A stretch of DNA of 64,000 nucleotides from Marthasterias glacialis (Eukaryota > Echinodermata > Asteroidea > Forcipulatida > Asteriidae), in the NCBI GenBank assembly GCA_911728455.2, contig CAJVRT020000005.1:62001-126000 (forward strand). The letters are read 5' to 3'. Numbering within the stretch: position 1 is the first letter of the stretch; each line of letters opens with the position of its first letter. The translations under genes and the position numbers were made by a program. Below are positions 1 through 11,700 of this stretch, piece after piece. The notes under the pieces are model-generated. The model did not search any database, had not been told where the DNA came from, and saw only the letters and a list, made by a program, of their open reading frames with translations.

Positions 1-2
1 CA

Positions 3-19
3 ATTCGCAATATTTGGGC
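3..19 (+). other. CENP-B-box-like motif (first monomer; repeated in most monomers)
   Basis: The 17 bases ATTCGCAATATTTGGGC fit the core CENP-B box pattern NTTCGNNNNANNCGGGN at 8 of 9 fixed positions. The single mismatch is T for C in CGGG, the change expected from deamination of a methylated CpG. The motif sits at the same place in nearly every 311-bp monomer. Type B monomers carry an extra T (ATATTTTGGGC) that breaks the spacing. CENP-B binds this box in mammalian centromeric satellites; whether any protein binds it here is unknown. Under equal base frequencies about 0.07 matches this good would be expected by chance in 311 bp on both strands, so the match is suggestive only. Confidence 0.4.
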
Positions 20-43
20 AAATGGCAAAATTTAGGTCAACTC

Positions 44-63
44 TGACGTCATCAAGATGGCCG
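44..63 (+). promoter_or_regulatory. CRE/ATF-type site TGACGTCA followed by YY1-like AAGATGGCC (first monomer; repeated)
   Basis: TGACGTCA at 44-51 is the full 8-bp palindromic CREB/ATF consensus. Two bases downstream, AAGATGGCCG at 54-63 resembles the YY1 core (AAGATGGCGGC) with a mismatch near the end. The pair recurs every 311 bp over most of the array, giving well over 100 regularly spaced copies. Sub-family copies lose the first base (CAGACGTCA) and a few edge copies are damaged (GACGTCTTC at 43,195; CTTACGTCATT at 50,563). Binding and any effect on transcription are inferred from the motif alone. Confidence 0.45.
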
Positions 64-75
64 ACAAAGCTCGCT

Positions 76-104
76 AGCTCCCGAAATACCGCGAGTTGGG
101 AGCT
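76..104 (+). other. Secondary inverted repeat in the monomer (7-bp arms, 15-nt loop)
   Basis: AGCTCCC at 76-82 and GGGAGCT at 98-104 are exact reverse complements around a 15-nt loop containing ACCGCGAG. The arrangement repeats in nearly all monomers. Some copies have GGGAGCTTTAG in place of GGGAGCTCTAG, which leaves the seven-base arms intact. It could form a hairpin in single-stranded DNA or in a transcript. Confidence 0.5.
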
Positions 105-193
105 CTAGTTTGTTGGACACGTCTCGGAAGAGCCGCCCGCATCCACTGATTCCATGAAAAGCACTTTTGAAAGAGGGTCAAAAATTAAAATTT

Positions 194-215
194 CTCACAG
201 GGAGCTCCCTGTGAG
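194..215 (+). other. Perfect 22-bp palindrome (first monomer; repeated)
   Basis: The left half CTCACAGGGAG is followed directly by its exact reverse complement, with no spacer. The centre is GAGCTC. The palindrome recurs every 311 bp. Its centre is a hotspot for small lesions: CCCC for CTCCC at 15,444 and 16,994, and a collapse to CTCACAGG-TG-CCTGTGAG at 34,403, 35,643 and 37,504. A related collapse lies at 16,365. Replacement copies reading TTTGGCAAAAATAGC occur at 35,329, 36,879 and 37,190. Cruciform or hairpin formation is the natural explanation for the centre-directed deletions. Confidence 0.85.
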
Positions 216-3200
216 CACCGGCACTTTTGGTCCAAAAATTTTTATGCGATTTTATGATGGAAATCGATAGAGTAGATATCACTGAAGAGGGTTTGTGTGC
301 GGGGAAGGGGTCAATTCGCAATATTTGGGCAAATGGCAAAATTTAGGTCAACTCTGACGTCATCAAGATGGCCGAAAAAGCTCGCTAGCTCCCGAAATAC
401 CGCGAGTTGGGAGCTCTAGTTTGTTGGACACGTCTCGGAAGAGCCGCCCGCATCCACTGATTCCATGAAAAGCACTTTTGAAAGAGGGTCAAAAATTAAA
501 ATTTCTCACAGGGAGCTCCCTGTGAGCACCGGCACTTTTGGTCCAAAAATTTTTATGCGATTTTATGATGGAAATCGATAGAGTAGATATCACTGAAGAG
601 GGTTTGTGTGCGGGGAAGGGGTCAATTCGCAATATTTGGGCAAATGGCAAAATTTAGGTCATCTCTGACGTCATCAAGATGGCCGAAAAAGCTCGCTAGC
701 TCCCGAAATACCGCGAGTTGGGAGCTCTAGTTTGTTGGACACGTCTCGGAAGAGCCGCCCGCATCCACTGATTCCATGAAAAGCACTTTTGAAAGAGGGT
801 CAAAAATTAAAATTTCTCACAGGGAGCTCCCTGTGAGCACCGGCACTTTTGGTCCAAAAATTTTTATGCGATTTTATGATGGAAATCGATAGAGTAGATA
901 TCACTGAAGAGGGTTTGTGTGCGGGGAAGGGGTCAATTCGCAATATTTGGGCAAATGGCAAAATTTAGGTCAACTCTGACGTCATCAAGATGGCCGAAAA
1001 AGCTCGCTAGCTCCCGAAATACCGCGAGTTGGGAGCTCTAGTTTGTTGGACACGTCTCGGAAGAGCCGCCCGCATCCACTGATTCCATGAAAAGCACTTT
1101 TGAAAGAGGGTCAAAAATTAAAATTTCTCACAGGGAGCTCCCTGTGAGCACCGGCACTTTTGGTCCAAAAATTTTTATGCGATTTTATGATGGAAATCGA
1201 TAGAGTAGATATCACTGAAGAGGGTTTGTGTGCGGGGAAGGGGTCAATTCGCAATATTTGGGCAAATGGCAAAATTTAGGTCAACTCTGACGTCATCAAG
1301 ATGGCCGAAAAAGCTCGCTAGCTCCCGAAATACCGCGAGTTGGGAGCTCTAGTTTGTTGGACACGTCTCGGAAGAGCCGCCCGCATCCACTGATTCCATG
1401 AAAAGCACTTTTGAAAGAGGGTCAAAAATTAAAATTTCTCACAGGGAGCTCCCTGTGAGCACCGGCACTTTTGGTCCAAAAATTTTTATGCGATTTTATG
1501 ATGGAAATCGATAGAGTAGATATCACTGAAGAGGGTTTGTGTGCGGGGAAGGGGTCAATTCGCAATATTTGGGCAAATGGCAAAATTTAGGTCAACTCTG
1601 ACGTCATCAAGATGGCCGAAAAAGCTCGCTAGCTCCCGAAATACCGCGAGTTGGGAGCTCTAGTTTGTTGGACACGTCTCGGAAGAGCCGCCCGCATCCA
1701 CTGATTCCATGAAAAGCACTTTTGAAAGAGGGTCAAAAATTAAAATTTCTCACAGGGAGCTCCCTGTGAGCACCGGCACTTTTGGTCCAAAAATTTTTAT
1801 GCGATTTTATGATGGAAATCGATAGAGTAGATATCACTGAAGAGGGTTTGTGTGCGGGGAAGGGGTCAATTCGCAATATTTGGGCAAATGGCAAAATTTA
1901 GGTCAACTCTGACGTCATCAAGATGGCCGACAAAGCTCGCTAGCTCCCGAAATACCGCGAGTTGGGAGCTCTAGTTTGTTGGACACGTCTCGGAAGAGCC
2001 GCCCGCATCCACTGATTCCATGAAAAGCACTTTTGAAAGAGGGTCAAAAATTAAAATTTCTCACAGGGAGCTCCCTGTGAGCACCGGCACTTTTGGTCCA
2101 AAAATTTTTATGCGATTTTATGATGGAAATCGATAGAGTAGATATCAATGAAGAGGGTTTGTGTGCGGGGAAGGGGTCAATTCGCAATATTTGGGCAAAT
2201 GGCAAAATTTAGGTCAACTCTGACGTCATCAAGATGGCCGAAAAAGCTCGCTAGCTCCCGAAATACCGCGAGTTGGGAGCTCTAGTTTGTTGGACACGTC
2301 TCGGAAGAGCCGCCCGCATCCACTGATTCCATGAAAAGCACTTTTGAAAGAGGGTCAAAAATTAAAATTTCTCACAGGGAGCTCCCTGTGAGCACCGGCA
2401 CTTTTGGTCCAAAAATTTTTATGCGATTTTATGATGGAAATCGATAGAGTAGATATCACTGAAGAGGGTTTGTGTGCGGGGAAGGGGTCAATTCGCAATA
2501 TTTGGGCAAATGGCAAAATTTAGGTCAACTCTGACGTCATCAAGATGGCCGAAAAAGCTCGCTAGCTCCCGAAATACCGCGAGTTGGGAGCTCTAGTTTG
2601 TTGGACACGTCTCGGAAGAGCCGCCCGCATCCACTGATTCCATGAAAAGCACTTTTGAAAGAGGGTCAAAAATTAAAATTTCTCACAGGGAGCTCCCTGT
2701 GAGCACCGGCACTTTTGGTCTAAAAATTTTTATGCGATTTTATGATGGAAATCGATAGAGTAGATATCACTGAAGAGGGTTTGTGTGCGGGGAAGGGGTC
2801 AATTCGCAATATTTGGGCAAATGGCAAAATTTAGGTCAACTCTGACGTCATCAAGATGGCCGAAAAAGCTCGCTAGCTCCCGAAATACCGCGAGTTGGGA
2901 GCTCTAGTTTGTTGGACACGTCTCGGAAGAGCCGCCCGCATCCACTGATTCCATGAAAAGCACTTTTGAAAGAGGGTCAAAAATTAAAATTTCTCACAGG
3001 GAGCTCCCTGTGAGCACCGGCACTTTTGGTCCAAAAATTTTTATGCGATTTTATGATGGAAATCGATAGAGTAGATATCACTGAAGAGGGTTTGTGTGCG
3101 GGGAAGGGGTCAATTCGCAATATTTGGGCAAATGGCAAAATTTAGGTCAACTCTGACGTCATCAAGATGGCCGAAAAAGCTCGCTAGCTCCCGAAATACC

Positions 3201-6200
3201 GCGAGTTGGGAGCTCTAGTTTGTTGGACACGTCTCGGAAGAGCCGCCCGCATCCACTGATTCCATGAAAAGCACTTTTGAAAGAGGGTCAAAAATTAAAA
3301 TTTCTCACAGGGAGCTCCCTGTGAGCACCGGCACTTTTGGTCCAAAAATTTTTATGCGATTTTATGATGGAAATCGATAGAGTAGATATCACTGAAGAGG
3401 GTTTGTGTGCGGGGAAGGGGTCAATTCGCAATATTTGGGCAAATGGCAAAATTTAGGTCAACTCTGACGTCATCAAGATGGCCGAAAAAGCTCGCTAGCT
3501 CCCGAAATACCGCGAGTTGGGAGCTCTAGTTTGTTGGACACGTCTCGGAAGAGCCGCCCGCATCCACTGATTCCATGAAAAGCACTTTTGAAAGAGGGTC
3601 AAAAATTAAAATTTCTCACAGGGAGCTCCCTGTGAGCACCGGCACTTTTGGTCCAAAAATTTTTATGCGATTTTATGATGGAAATCGATAGAGTAGATAT
3701 CACTGAAGAGGGTTTGTGTGCGGGGAAGGGGTCAATTCGCAATATTTGGGCAAATGGCAAAATTTAGGTCAACTCTGACGTCATCAAGATGGCCGAAAAA
3801 GCTCGCTAGCTCCCGAAATACCGCGAGTTGGGAGCTCTAGTTTGTTGGACACGTCTCGGAAGAGCCGCCCGCATCCACTGATTCCATGAAAAGCACTTTT
3901 GAAAGAGGGTCAAAAATTAAAATTTCTCACAGGGAGCTCCCTGTGAGCACCGGCACTTTTGGTCCAAAAATTTTTATGCGATTTTATGATGGAAATCGAT
4001 AGAGTAGATATCACTGAAGAGGGTTTGTGTGCGGGGAAGGGGTCAATTCGCAATATTTGGGCAAATGGCAAAATTTAGGTCAACTCTGACGTCATCAAGA
4101 TGGCCGACAAAGCTCGCTAGCTCCCGAAATACCGCGAGTTGGGAGCTCTAGTTTGTTGGACACGTCTCGGAAGAGCCGCCCGCATCCACTGATTCCATGA
4201 AAAGCACTTTTGAAAGAGGGTCAAAAATTAAAATTTCTCACAGGGAGCTCCCTGTGAGCACCGGCACTTTTGGTCCAAAAATTTTTATGCGATTTTATGA
4301 TGGAAATCGATAGAGTAGATATCACTGAAGAGGGTTTGTGTGCGGGGAAGGGGTCAATTCGCAATATTTGGGCAAATGGCAAAATTTAGGTCAACTCTGA
4401 CGTCATCAAGATGGCCGAAAAAGCTCGCTAGCTCCCGAAATACCGCGAGTTGGGAGCTCTAGTTTGTTGGACACGTCTCGGAAGAGCCGCCCGCATCCAC
4501 TGATTCCATGAAAAGCACTTTTGAAAGAGGGTCAAAAATTAAAATTTCTCACAGGGAGCTCCCTGTGAGCACCGGCACTTTTGGTCCAAAAATTTTTATG
4601 CGATTTTATGATGGAAATCGATAGAGTAGATATCACTGAAGAGGGTTTGTGTGCGGGGAAGGGGTCAATTCGCAATATTTGGGCAAATGGCAAAATTTAG
4701 GTCATCTCTGACGTCATCAAGATGGCCGAAAAAGCTCGCTAGCTCCCGAAATACCGCGAGTTGGGAGCTCTAGTTTGTTGGACACGTCTCGGAAGAGCCG
4801 CCCGCATCCACTGATTCCATGAAAAGCACTTTTGAAAGAGGGTCAAAAATTAAAATTTCTCACAGGGAGCTCCCTGTGAGCACCGGCACTTTTGGTCCAA
4901 AAATTTTTATGCGATTTTATGATGGAAATCGATAGAGTAGATATCACTGAAGAGGGTTTGTGTGCGGGGAAGGGGTCAATTCGCAATATTTGGGCAAATG
5001 GCAAAATTTAGGTCAACTCTGACGTCATCAAGATGGCCGAAAAAGCTCGCTAGCTCCCGAAATACCGCGAGTTGGGAGCTCTAGTTTGTTGGACACGTCT
5101 CGGAAGAGCCGCCCGCATCCACTGATTCCATGAAAAGCACTTTTGAAAGAGGGTCAAAAATTAAAATTTCTCACAGGGAGCTCCCTGTGAGCACCGGCAC
5201 TTTTGGTCCAAAAATTTTTATGCGATTTTATGATGGAAATCGATAGAGTAGATATCACTGAAGAGGGTTTGTGTGCGGGGAAGGGGTCAATTCGCAATAT
5301 TTGGGCAAATGGCAAAATTTAGGTCAACTCTGACGTCATCAAGATGGCCGAAAAAGCTCGCTAGCTCCCGAAATACCGCGAGTTGGGAGCTCTAGTTTGT
5401 TGGACACGTCTCGGAAGAGCCGCCCGCATCCACTGATTCCATGAAAAGCACTTTTGAAAGAGGGTCAAAAATTAAAATTTCTCACAGGGAGCTCCCTGTG
5501 AGCACCGGCACTTTTGGTCCAAAAATTTTTATGCGATTTTATGATGGAAATCGATAGAGTAGATATCACTGAAGAGGGTTTGTGTGCGGGGAAGGGGTCA
5601 ATTCGCAATATTTGGGCAAATGGCAAAATTTAGGTCAACTCTGACGTCATCAAGATGGCCGAAAAAGCTCGCTAGCTCCCGAAATACCGCGAGTTGGGAG
5701 CTCTAGTTTGTTGGACACGTCTCGGAAGAGCCGCCCGCATCCACTGATTCCATGAAAAGCACTTTTGAAAGAGGGTCAAAAATTAAAATTTCTCACAGGG
5801 AGCTCCCTGTGAGCACCGGCACTTTTGGTCCAAAAATTTTTATGCGATTTTATGATGGAAATCGATAGAGTAGATATCACTGAAGAGGGTTTGTGTGCGG
5901 GGAAGGGGTCAATTCGCAATATTTGGGCAAATGGCAAAATTTAGGTCAACTCTGACGTCATCAAGATGGCCGAAAAAGCTCGCTAGCTCCCGAAATACCG
6001 CGAGTTGGGAGCTCTAGTTTGTTGGACACGTCTCGGAAGAGCCGCCCGCATCCACTGATTCCATGAAAAGCACTTTTGAAAGAGGGTCAAAAATTAAAAT
6101 TTCTCACAGGGAGCTCCCTGTGAGCACCGGCACTTTTGGTCCAAAATTTTTATCCGAGTTTATGATGGAAATCGATAGAGTAGATATCACTGAAGAGGGT

Positions 6201-9200
6201 TTGTGTGCGGGGAAGGGGTCAATTCGCAATATTTGGGCAAATGGCAAAATTTAGGTCAACTCTGACGTCATCAAGATGGCCGAAAAAGCTCGCTAGCTCC
6301 CGAAATACCGCGAGTTGGGAGCTCTAGTTTGTTGGACACGTCTCGGAAGAGCCGCCCGCATCCACTGATTCCATGAAAAGCACTTTTGAAAGAGGGTCAA
6401 AAATTAAAATTTCTCACAGGGAGCTCCCTGTGAGCACCGGCACTTTTGGTCCAAAAATTTTTATGCGATTTTATGATGGAAATCGATAGAGTAGATATCA
6501 CTGAAGAGGGTTTGTGTGCGGGGAAGGGGTCAATTCGCAATATTTGGGCAAATGGCAAAATTTAGGTCAACTCTGACGTCATCAAGATGGCCGAAAAAGC
6601 TCGCTAGCTCCCGAAATACCGCGAGTTGGGAGCTCTAGTTTGTTGGACACGTCTCGGAAGAGCCGCCCGCATCCACTGATTCCATGAAAAGCACTTTTGA
6701 AAGAGGGTCAAAAATTAAAATTTCTCACAGGGAGCTCCCTGTGAGCACCGGCACTTTTGGTCCAAAAATTTTTATGCGATTTTATGATGGAAATCGATAG
6801 AGTAGATATCACTGAAGAGGGTTTGTGTGCGGGGAAGGGGTCAATTCGCAATATTTGGGCAAATGGCAAAATTTAGGTCAACTCTGACGTCATCAAGATG
6901 GCCGAAAAAGCTCGCTAGCTCCCGAAATACCGCGAGTTGGGAGCTCTAGTTTGTTGGACACGTCTCGGAAGAGCCGCCCGCATCCACTGATTCCATGAAA
7001 AGCACTTTTGAAAGAGGGTCAAAAATTAAAATTTCTCACAGGGAGCTCCCTGTGAGCACCGGCACTTTTGGTCCAAAAATTTTTATGCGATTTTATGATG
7101 GAAATCGATAGAGTAGATATCACTGAAGAGGGTTTGTGTGCGGGGAAGGGGTCAATTCGCAATATTTGGGCAAATGGCAAAATTTAGGTCAACTCTGACG
7201 TCATCAAGATGGCCGAAAAAGCTCGCTAGCTCCCGAAATACCGCGAGTTGGGAGCTCTAGTTTGTTGGACACGTCTCGGAAGAGCCGCCCGCATCCACTG
7301 ATTCCATGAAAAGCACTTTTGAAAGAGGGTCAAAAATTAAAATTTCTCACAGGGAGCTCCCTGTGAGCACCGGCACTTTTGGTCCAAAAATTTTTATGCG
7401 ATTTTATGATGGAAATCGATAGAGTAGATATCACTGAAGAGGGTTTGTGTGCGGGGAAGGGGTCAATTCGCAATATTTGGGCAAATGGCAAAATTTAGGT
7501 CAACTCTGACGTCATCAAGATGGCCGAAAAAGCTCGCTAGCTCCCGAAATACCGCGAGTTGGGAGCTCTAGTTTGTTGGACACGTCTCGGAAGAGCCGCC
7601 CGCATCCACTGATTCCATGAAAAGCACTTTTGAAAGAGGGTCAAAAATTAAAATTTCTCACAGGGAGCTCCCTGTGAGCACCGGCACTTTTGGTCCAAAA
7701 ATTTTTATGCGATTTTATGATGGAAATCGATAGAGTAGATATCACTGAAGAGGGTTTGTGTGCGGGGAAGGGGTCAATTCGCAATATTTGGGCAAATAGC
7801 AAAATTTAGGTCAACTCTGACGTCATCAAGATGGCCGAAAAAGCTCGCCAGCTCCCGAAATACCGCGAGTTGGGAGCTCTAGTTTGTTGGACACGTCTCG
7901 GAAGAGCCGCCCGCATCCACTGATTCCATGAACAGCACTTTTGAAAGAGGGTCAAAAATTAAAATTTCTCACAGGGAGCTCCCTGTGAGCACCGGCACTT
8001 TTGGTCCAAAAATTTTTATGCGATTTTATGATGGAAATCGATAGAGTAGATATCACTGAAGAGGGTTTGTGTGCGGGGAAGGGGTCAATTCGCAATATTT
8101 GGGCAAATAGCAAAATTTAGGTCAACTCTGACGTCATCAAGATGGCCGAAAAAGCTCGCTATCTCCCGAAATACCGCGAGTTGGGAGCTCTAGTTTGTTG
8201 GACACGTCTCGGAAGAGCCGCCCGCATCCACTGATTCCATGAAAAGCACTTTTGAAAGAGGGTCAAAAATTAACATTTCTCACAGGGAGCTCCCTGTGAG
8301 CACCGGCACTTTTGGTCAAAAATTTTTTATGCGATTTTATGATGGAAATCGATAGAGTAGATATCACTGAAGAGGGTTTGTGTGGGGGGAAGGGGTCAAT
8401 TCGCAATATTTGGGCAAATAGTAAAATTTAGGTCAACTCTGACGTCATCAAGATGGCCGAAAAAGCTCGCTAGCTCCCGAAATACCGCGAGTTGGGAGCT
8501 CTAGTTTGTTGGACACGTCTCGGAAGAGCCGCCCGCATCCACTGATTCCATGAACAGCACTTTTGAAAGAGGGTCAAAAATTAAAATTTCTCACAGGGAG
8601 CTCCCTGTGAGCACCGGCACTTTTGGTCCAAAAATTTTTATGCGATTTTATGATGGAAATCGATAGAGTAGATATCACTGAAGAGGGTTTGTGTGCGGGG
8701 AAGGGGTCAATTCGCAATATTTGGGCAAATGGCAAAATTTAGGTCAACTCTGACGTCATCAAGATGGCCGAAAAAGCTCGCTAGCTCCCGAAATACCGCG
8801 AGTTGGGAGCTCTAGTTTGTTGGACACGTCTCGGAAGAGCCGCCCGCATCCACTGATTCCATGAAAAGCACTTTTGAAAGAGGGTCAAAAATTAAAATTT
8901 CTCACAGGGAGCTCCCTGTGAGCACCGGCACTTTTGGTCCAAAATTTTTTTTGCGATTTTATGATGGAAATCGATAGAGTAGATATCACTGAAGAGGGTT
9001 TGTGTGCGGGGAAGGGGTCAATTCGCAATATTTGGGCAAATGGCAAAATTTAGGTCAACTCTGACGTCATCAAGATGGCCGAAAAAGCTCGCTAGCTCCC
9101 GAAATACCGCGAGTTGGGAGCTTTAGTTTGTTGGACACGTCTCGGAAGAGCCGCCCGCATCCACTGAATCCATGAAAAGCACTTTTGAAAGAGGGTCAAA

Positions 9201-9839
9201 AATTAAAATTTCTCACAGGGAGCTCCCTGTGAGCACCGGCACTTTTGGTCAAAAATTTTTTATGCGATTTTATGATGGAAATCGATAGAGTAGATATCAC
9301 TGAAGAGGGTTTGTGTGCGGGGAAGGGGTCAATTCGCAATATTTTGGGCAAATGGCAAAATTTAGGTCAACTCACACGTCATCAAGATGGCCGAAAAAGC
9401 TCGCTAGCTCCCGAAATACCGCGAGTTGGGAGCTCTAGTTTGTTGGACACGTCTCGGAAGAGCCGCCCGCATCCACTGATTCCATAAAAAGCACTTTTGA
9501 AAGAGGGTCAAAAATTAAAATTTCTCACAGGGAGCTCCCTGTGAGCACCGGCACTTTTGGTCCCAAATTTTTTATGCGATTTTATGATGGAAATCGATAG
9601 AGTAGATATCACTGAAGAGGGTTTGTGTGCGGGGAAGGGGTCAATTCGCAATATTTGGGCAAATGGCAAAATTTAGGTCAACTCTGACGTCATCAAGATG
9701 ACCGAAAAAGCTCGCTAGCTCCCGAAATACCGCGAGTTGGGAGCTTTAGTTTGTTGGACACGTCTCGGAAGAGCCGCCCGCATCCACTGATTCCATGAAA
9801 AGCACTTTTGAAAGAGGGTCAAAAATTAAAATTTCTCAC

Positions 9840-11700
9840 AGGGAGCTCCCTGTGAGCACCGGCACTTTTGGTCCAAAATTTTTTATTCGATTTTATGATG
9901 GAAATCGATAGAGTAGATATCACTGAAGAGGGTTTGTGTGCGGGGAAGGGGTCAATTCGCAATATTTGGGCAAATGGCAAAATTTAGGTCAACTCTGACG
10001 TCATCAAGATGGCCGAAAAAGCTCGCTAGCTCCCAAAATACCGCGAGTTGGGAGCTTTAGTTTGTTGGACACGTCTCGGAAGAGCCGCCCGCATCCACTG
10101 AATCCATGAAAAGCACTTTTGAAAGAGGGTCAAAAATTAAAATTTCTCACAGGGAGCTCCCTGTGAGCACCGGCACTTTTGGTCAAAAATTTTTTATGCG
10201 ATTTTATGATGGAAATCGATAGAGTAGATATCACTGAAGAGGGTTTGTGTGCGGGGAAGGGGTCAATTCGCAATATTTGGGCAAATGGCAAAATTTAGGT
10301 CAACTCTGACGTCATCAAGATGGCCGAAAAAGCTCGCTAGCTCCCGAAATACCGCGAGTTGGGAGCTCTAGTTTGTTGGACACGTCTCGGAAGAGCCGCC
10401 CGCATCCACTGAATCCATGAAAAGCACTTTTGAAAGAGGGTCAAAAATAAAAATTTCTCACAGGGAGCTCCCTGTGAGCACCGGCACTTTTGGTCAAAAA
10501 ATGTTTATGCGATTTTATGATGGAAATCGATAGAGTAGATATCACTGAAGAGGGTTTGTGTGCGGGGAAGGGGTCAATTCGCAATATTTGGGCAAATAGC
10601 AAAATTTAGGTCAACTCTGACGTCATCAAGATGGCCGAAAAAGCTCGCTAGCTCCCGAAATACCGCGAGTTGGGAGCTCTAGTTTGTTGGACACGTCTCG
10701 GAAGAGCCGCCCGCATCCACTGATTCCATGAAAAGCACTTTTGAAAGAGGGTCAAAAATTAAAATTTCTCACAGGGAGCTCCCTGTGAGCACCGGCACTT
10801 TTGGTCCAAAATTTTTTATTCGATTTTATGATGGAAATCGATAGAGTAGATATCACTGAAGAGGGTTTGTGTGCGGGGAAGGGGTCAATTCGCAATATTT
10901 GGGCAAATGGCAAAATTTAGGTCAACTCTGACGTCATCAAGATGGCCGAAAAAGCTCGCTAGCTCCCAAAATACCGCGAGTTGGGAGCTTTAGTTTGTTG
11001 GACACGTCTCGGAAGAGCCGCCCGCATCCACTGAATCCATGAAAAGCACTTTTGAAAGAGGGTCAAAAATTAAAATTTCTCACAGGGAGCTCCCTGTGAG
11101 CACCGGCACTTTTGGTCAAAAATTTTTTATGCGATTTTATGATGGAAATCGATAGAGTAGATATCACTGAAGAGGGTTTGTGTGCGGGGAAGGGGTCAAT
11201 TCGCAATATTTGGGCAAATGGCAAAATTTAGGTCAACTCTGACGTCATCAAGATGGCCGAAAAAGCTCGCTAGCTCCCGAAATACCGCGAGTTGGGAGCT
11301 CTAGTTTGTTGGACACGTCTCGGAAGAGCCGCCCGCATCCACTGAATCCATGAAAAGCACTTTTGAAAGAGGGTCAAAAATAAAAATTTCTCACAGGGAG
11401 CTCCCTGTGAGCACCGGCACTTTTGGTCAAAAAATGTTTATGCGATTTTATGATGGAAATCGATAGAGTAGATATCACTGAAGAGGGTTTGTGTGCGGGG
11501 AAGGGGTCAATTCGCAATATTTGGGCAAATAGCAAAATTTAGGTCAACTCTGACGTCATCAAGATGGCCGAAAAAGCTCGCTAGCTCCCGAAATACCGCG
11601 AGTTGGGAGCTCTAGTTTGTTGGACACGTCTCGGAAGAGCCGCCCGCATCCACTGATTCCATGAAAAGCACTTTTGAAAGAGGGTCAAAAATTAAAATTT
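9840..11700 (+). repeat. Three-monomer block duplicated in tandem (offset 933 bp)
   Basis: Three successive monomers with private variants are repeated exactly three units later. Shared marks include TTTTTTATTCG (9,889 and 10,813 regions), CTCCCAAAATACC (10,032 and 10,965 regions), GGTCAAAAATAAAAA (10,440 and 11,373 regions) and AAAAATGTTTATG (10,496 and 11,429 regions). The offset is 3 x 311 = 933 bp. This is a local higher-order repeat of the sort made by unequal exchange. Confidence 0.85.

Larger units (their letters stand above)
1..7790 (+). repeat. Highly homogeneous block of the satellite (about 25 near-identical monomers)
   Basis: Across this block the copies differ by only a handful of point changes, such as GACAAAG for GAAAAAG at 65, 1,931 and 4,108, CATCTCT for CAACTCT at 660 and 4,703, and GGTCTAAA at about 2,718. 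One monomer at 6,138-6,165 is the exception, with several changes clustered in about 25 bp (TATCCGAGTTT for TATGCGATTTT and one lost A). Such uniformity is the expected result of recent amplification or homogenisation by unequal exchange or gene conversion. It is also where a genome assembly is most likely to have collapsed or misplaced copies. Confidence 0.9.

Noticed and set aside
1..63. Pol III internal promoter (GGTCAATTC as a B-box, TGGCAAAAT as an A-box) suggesting a tRNA-derived SINE
   Set aside because: The B-box fits only loosely and lies before rather than after the A-box-like sequence; there is no tRNA fold and no A-tail.
6063..6254. Small reading frames inside the 311-bp satellite (63-117 codons) at many sites, such as 6,063, 9,245, 16,705, 22,615 and 31,324, and minus-strand ones at 16,788, 44,447 and 47,445
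   Set aside because: They share one monomer-derived sequence, arise only where single-base indels join frames, and start and stop at arbitrary points. The 311-bp period shifts frame each unit.
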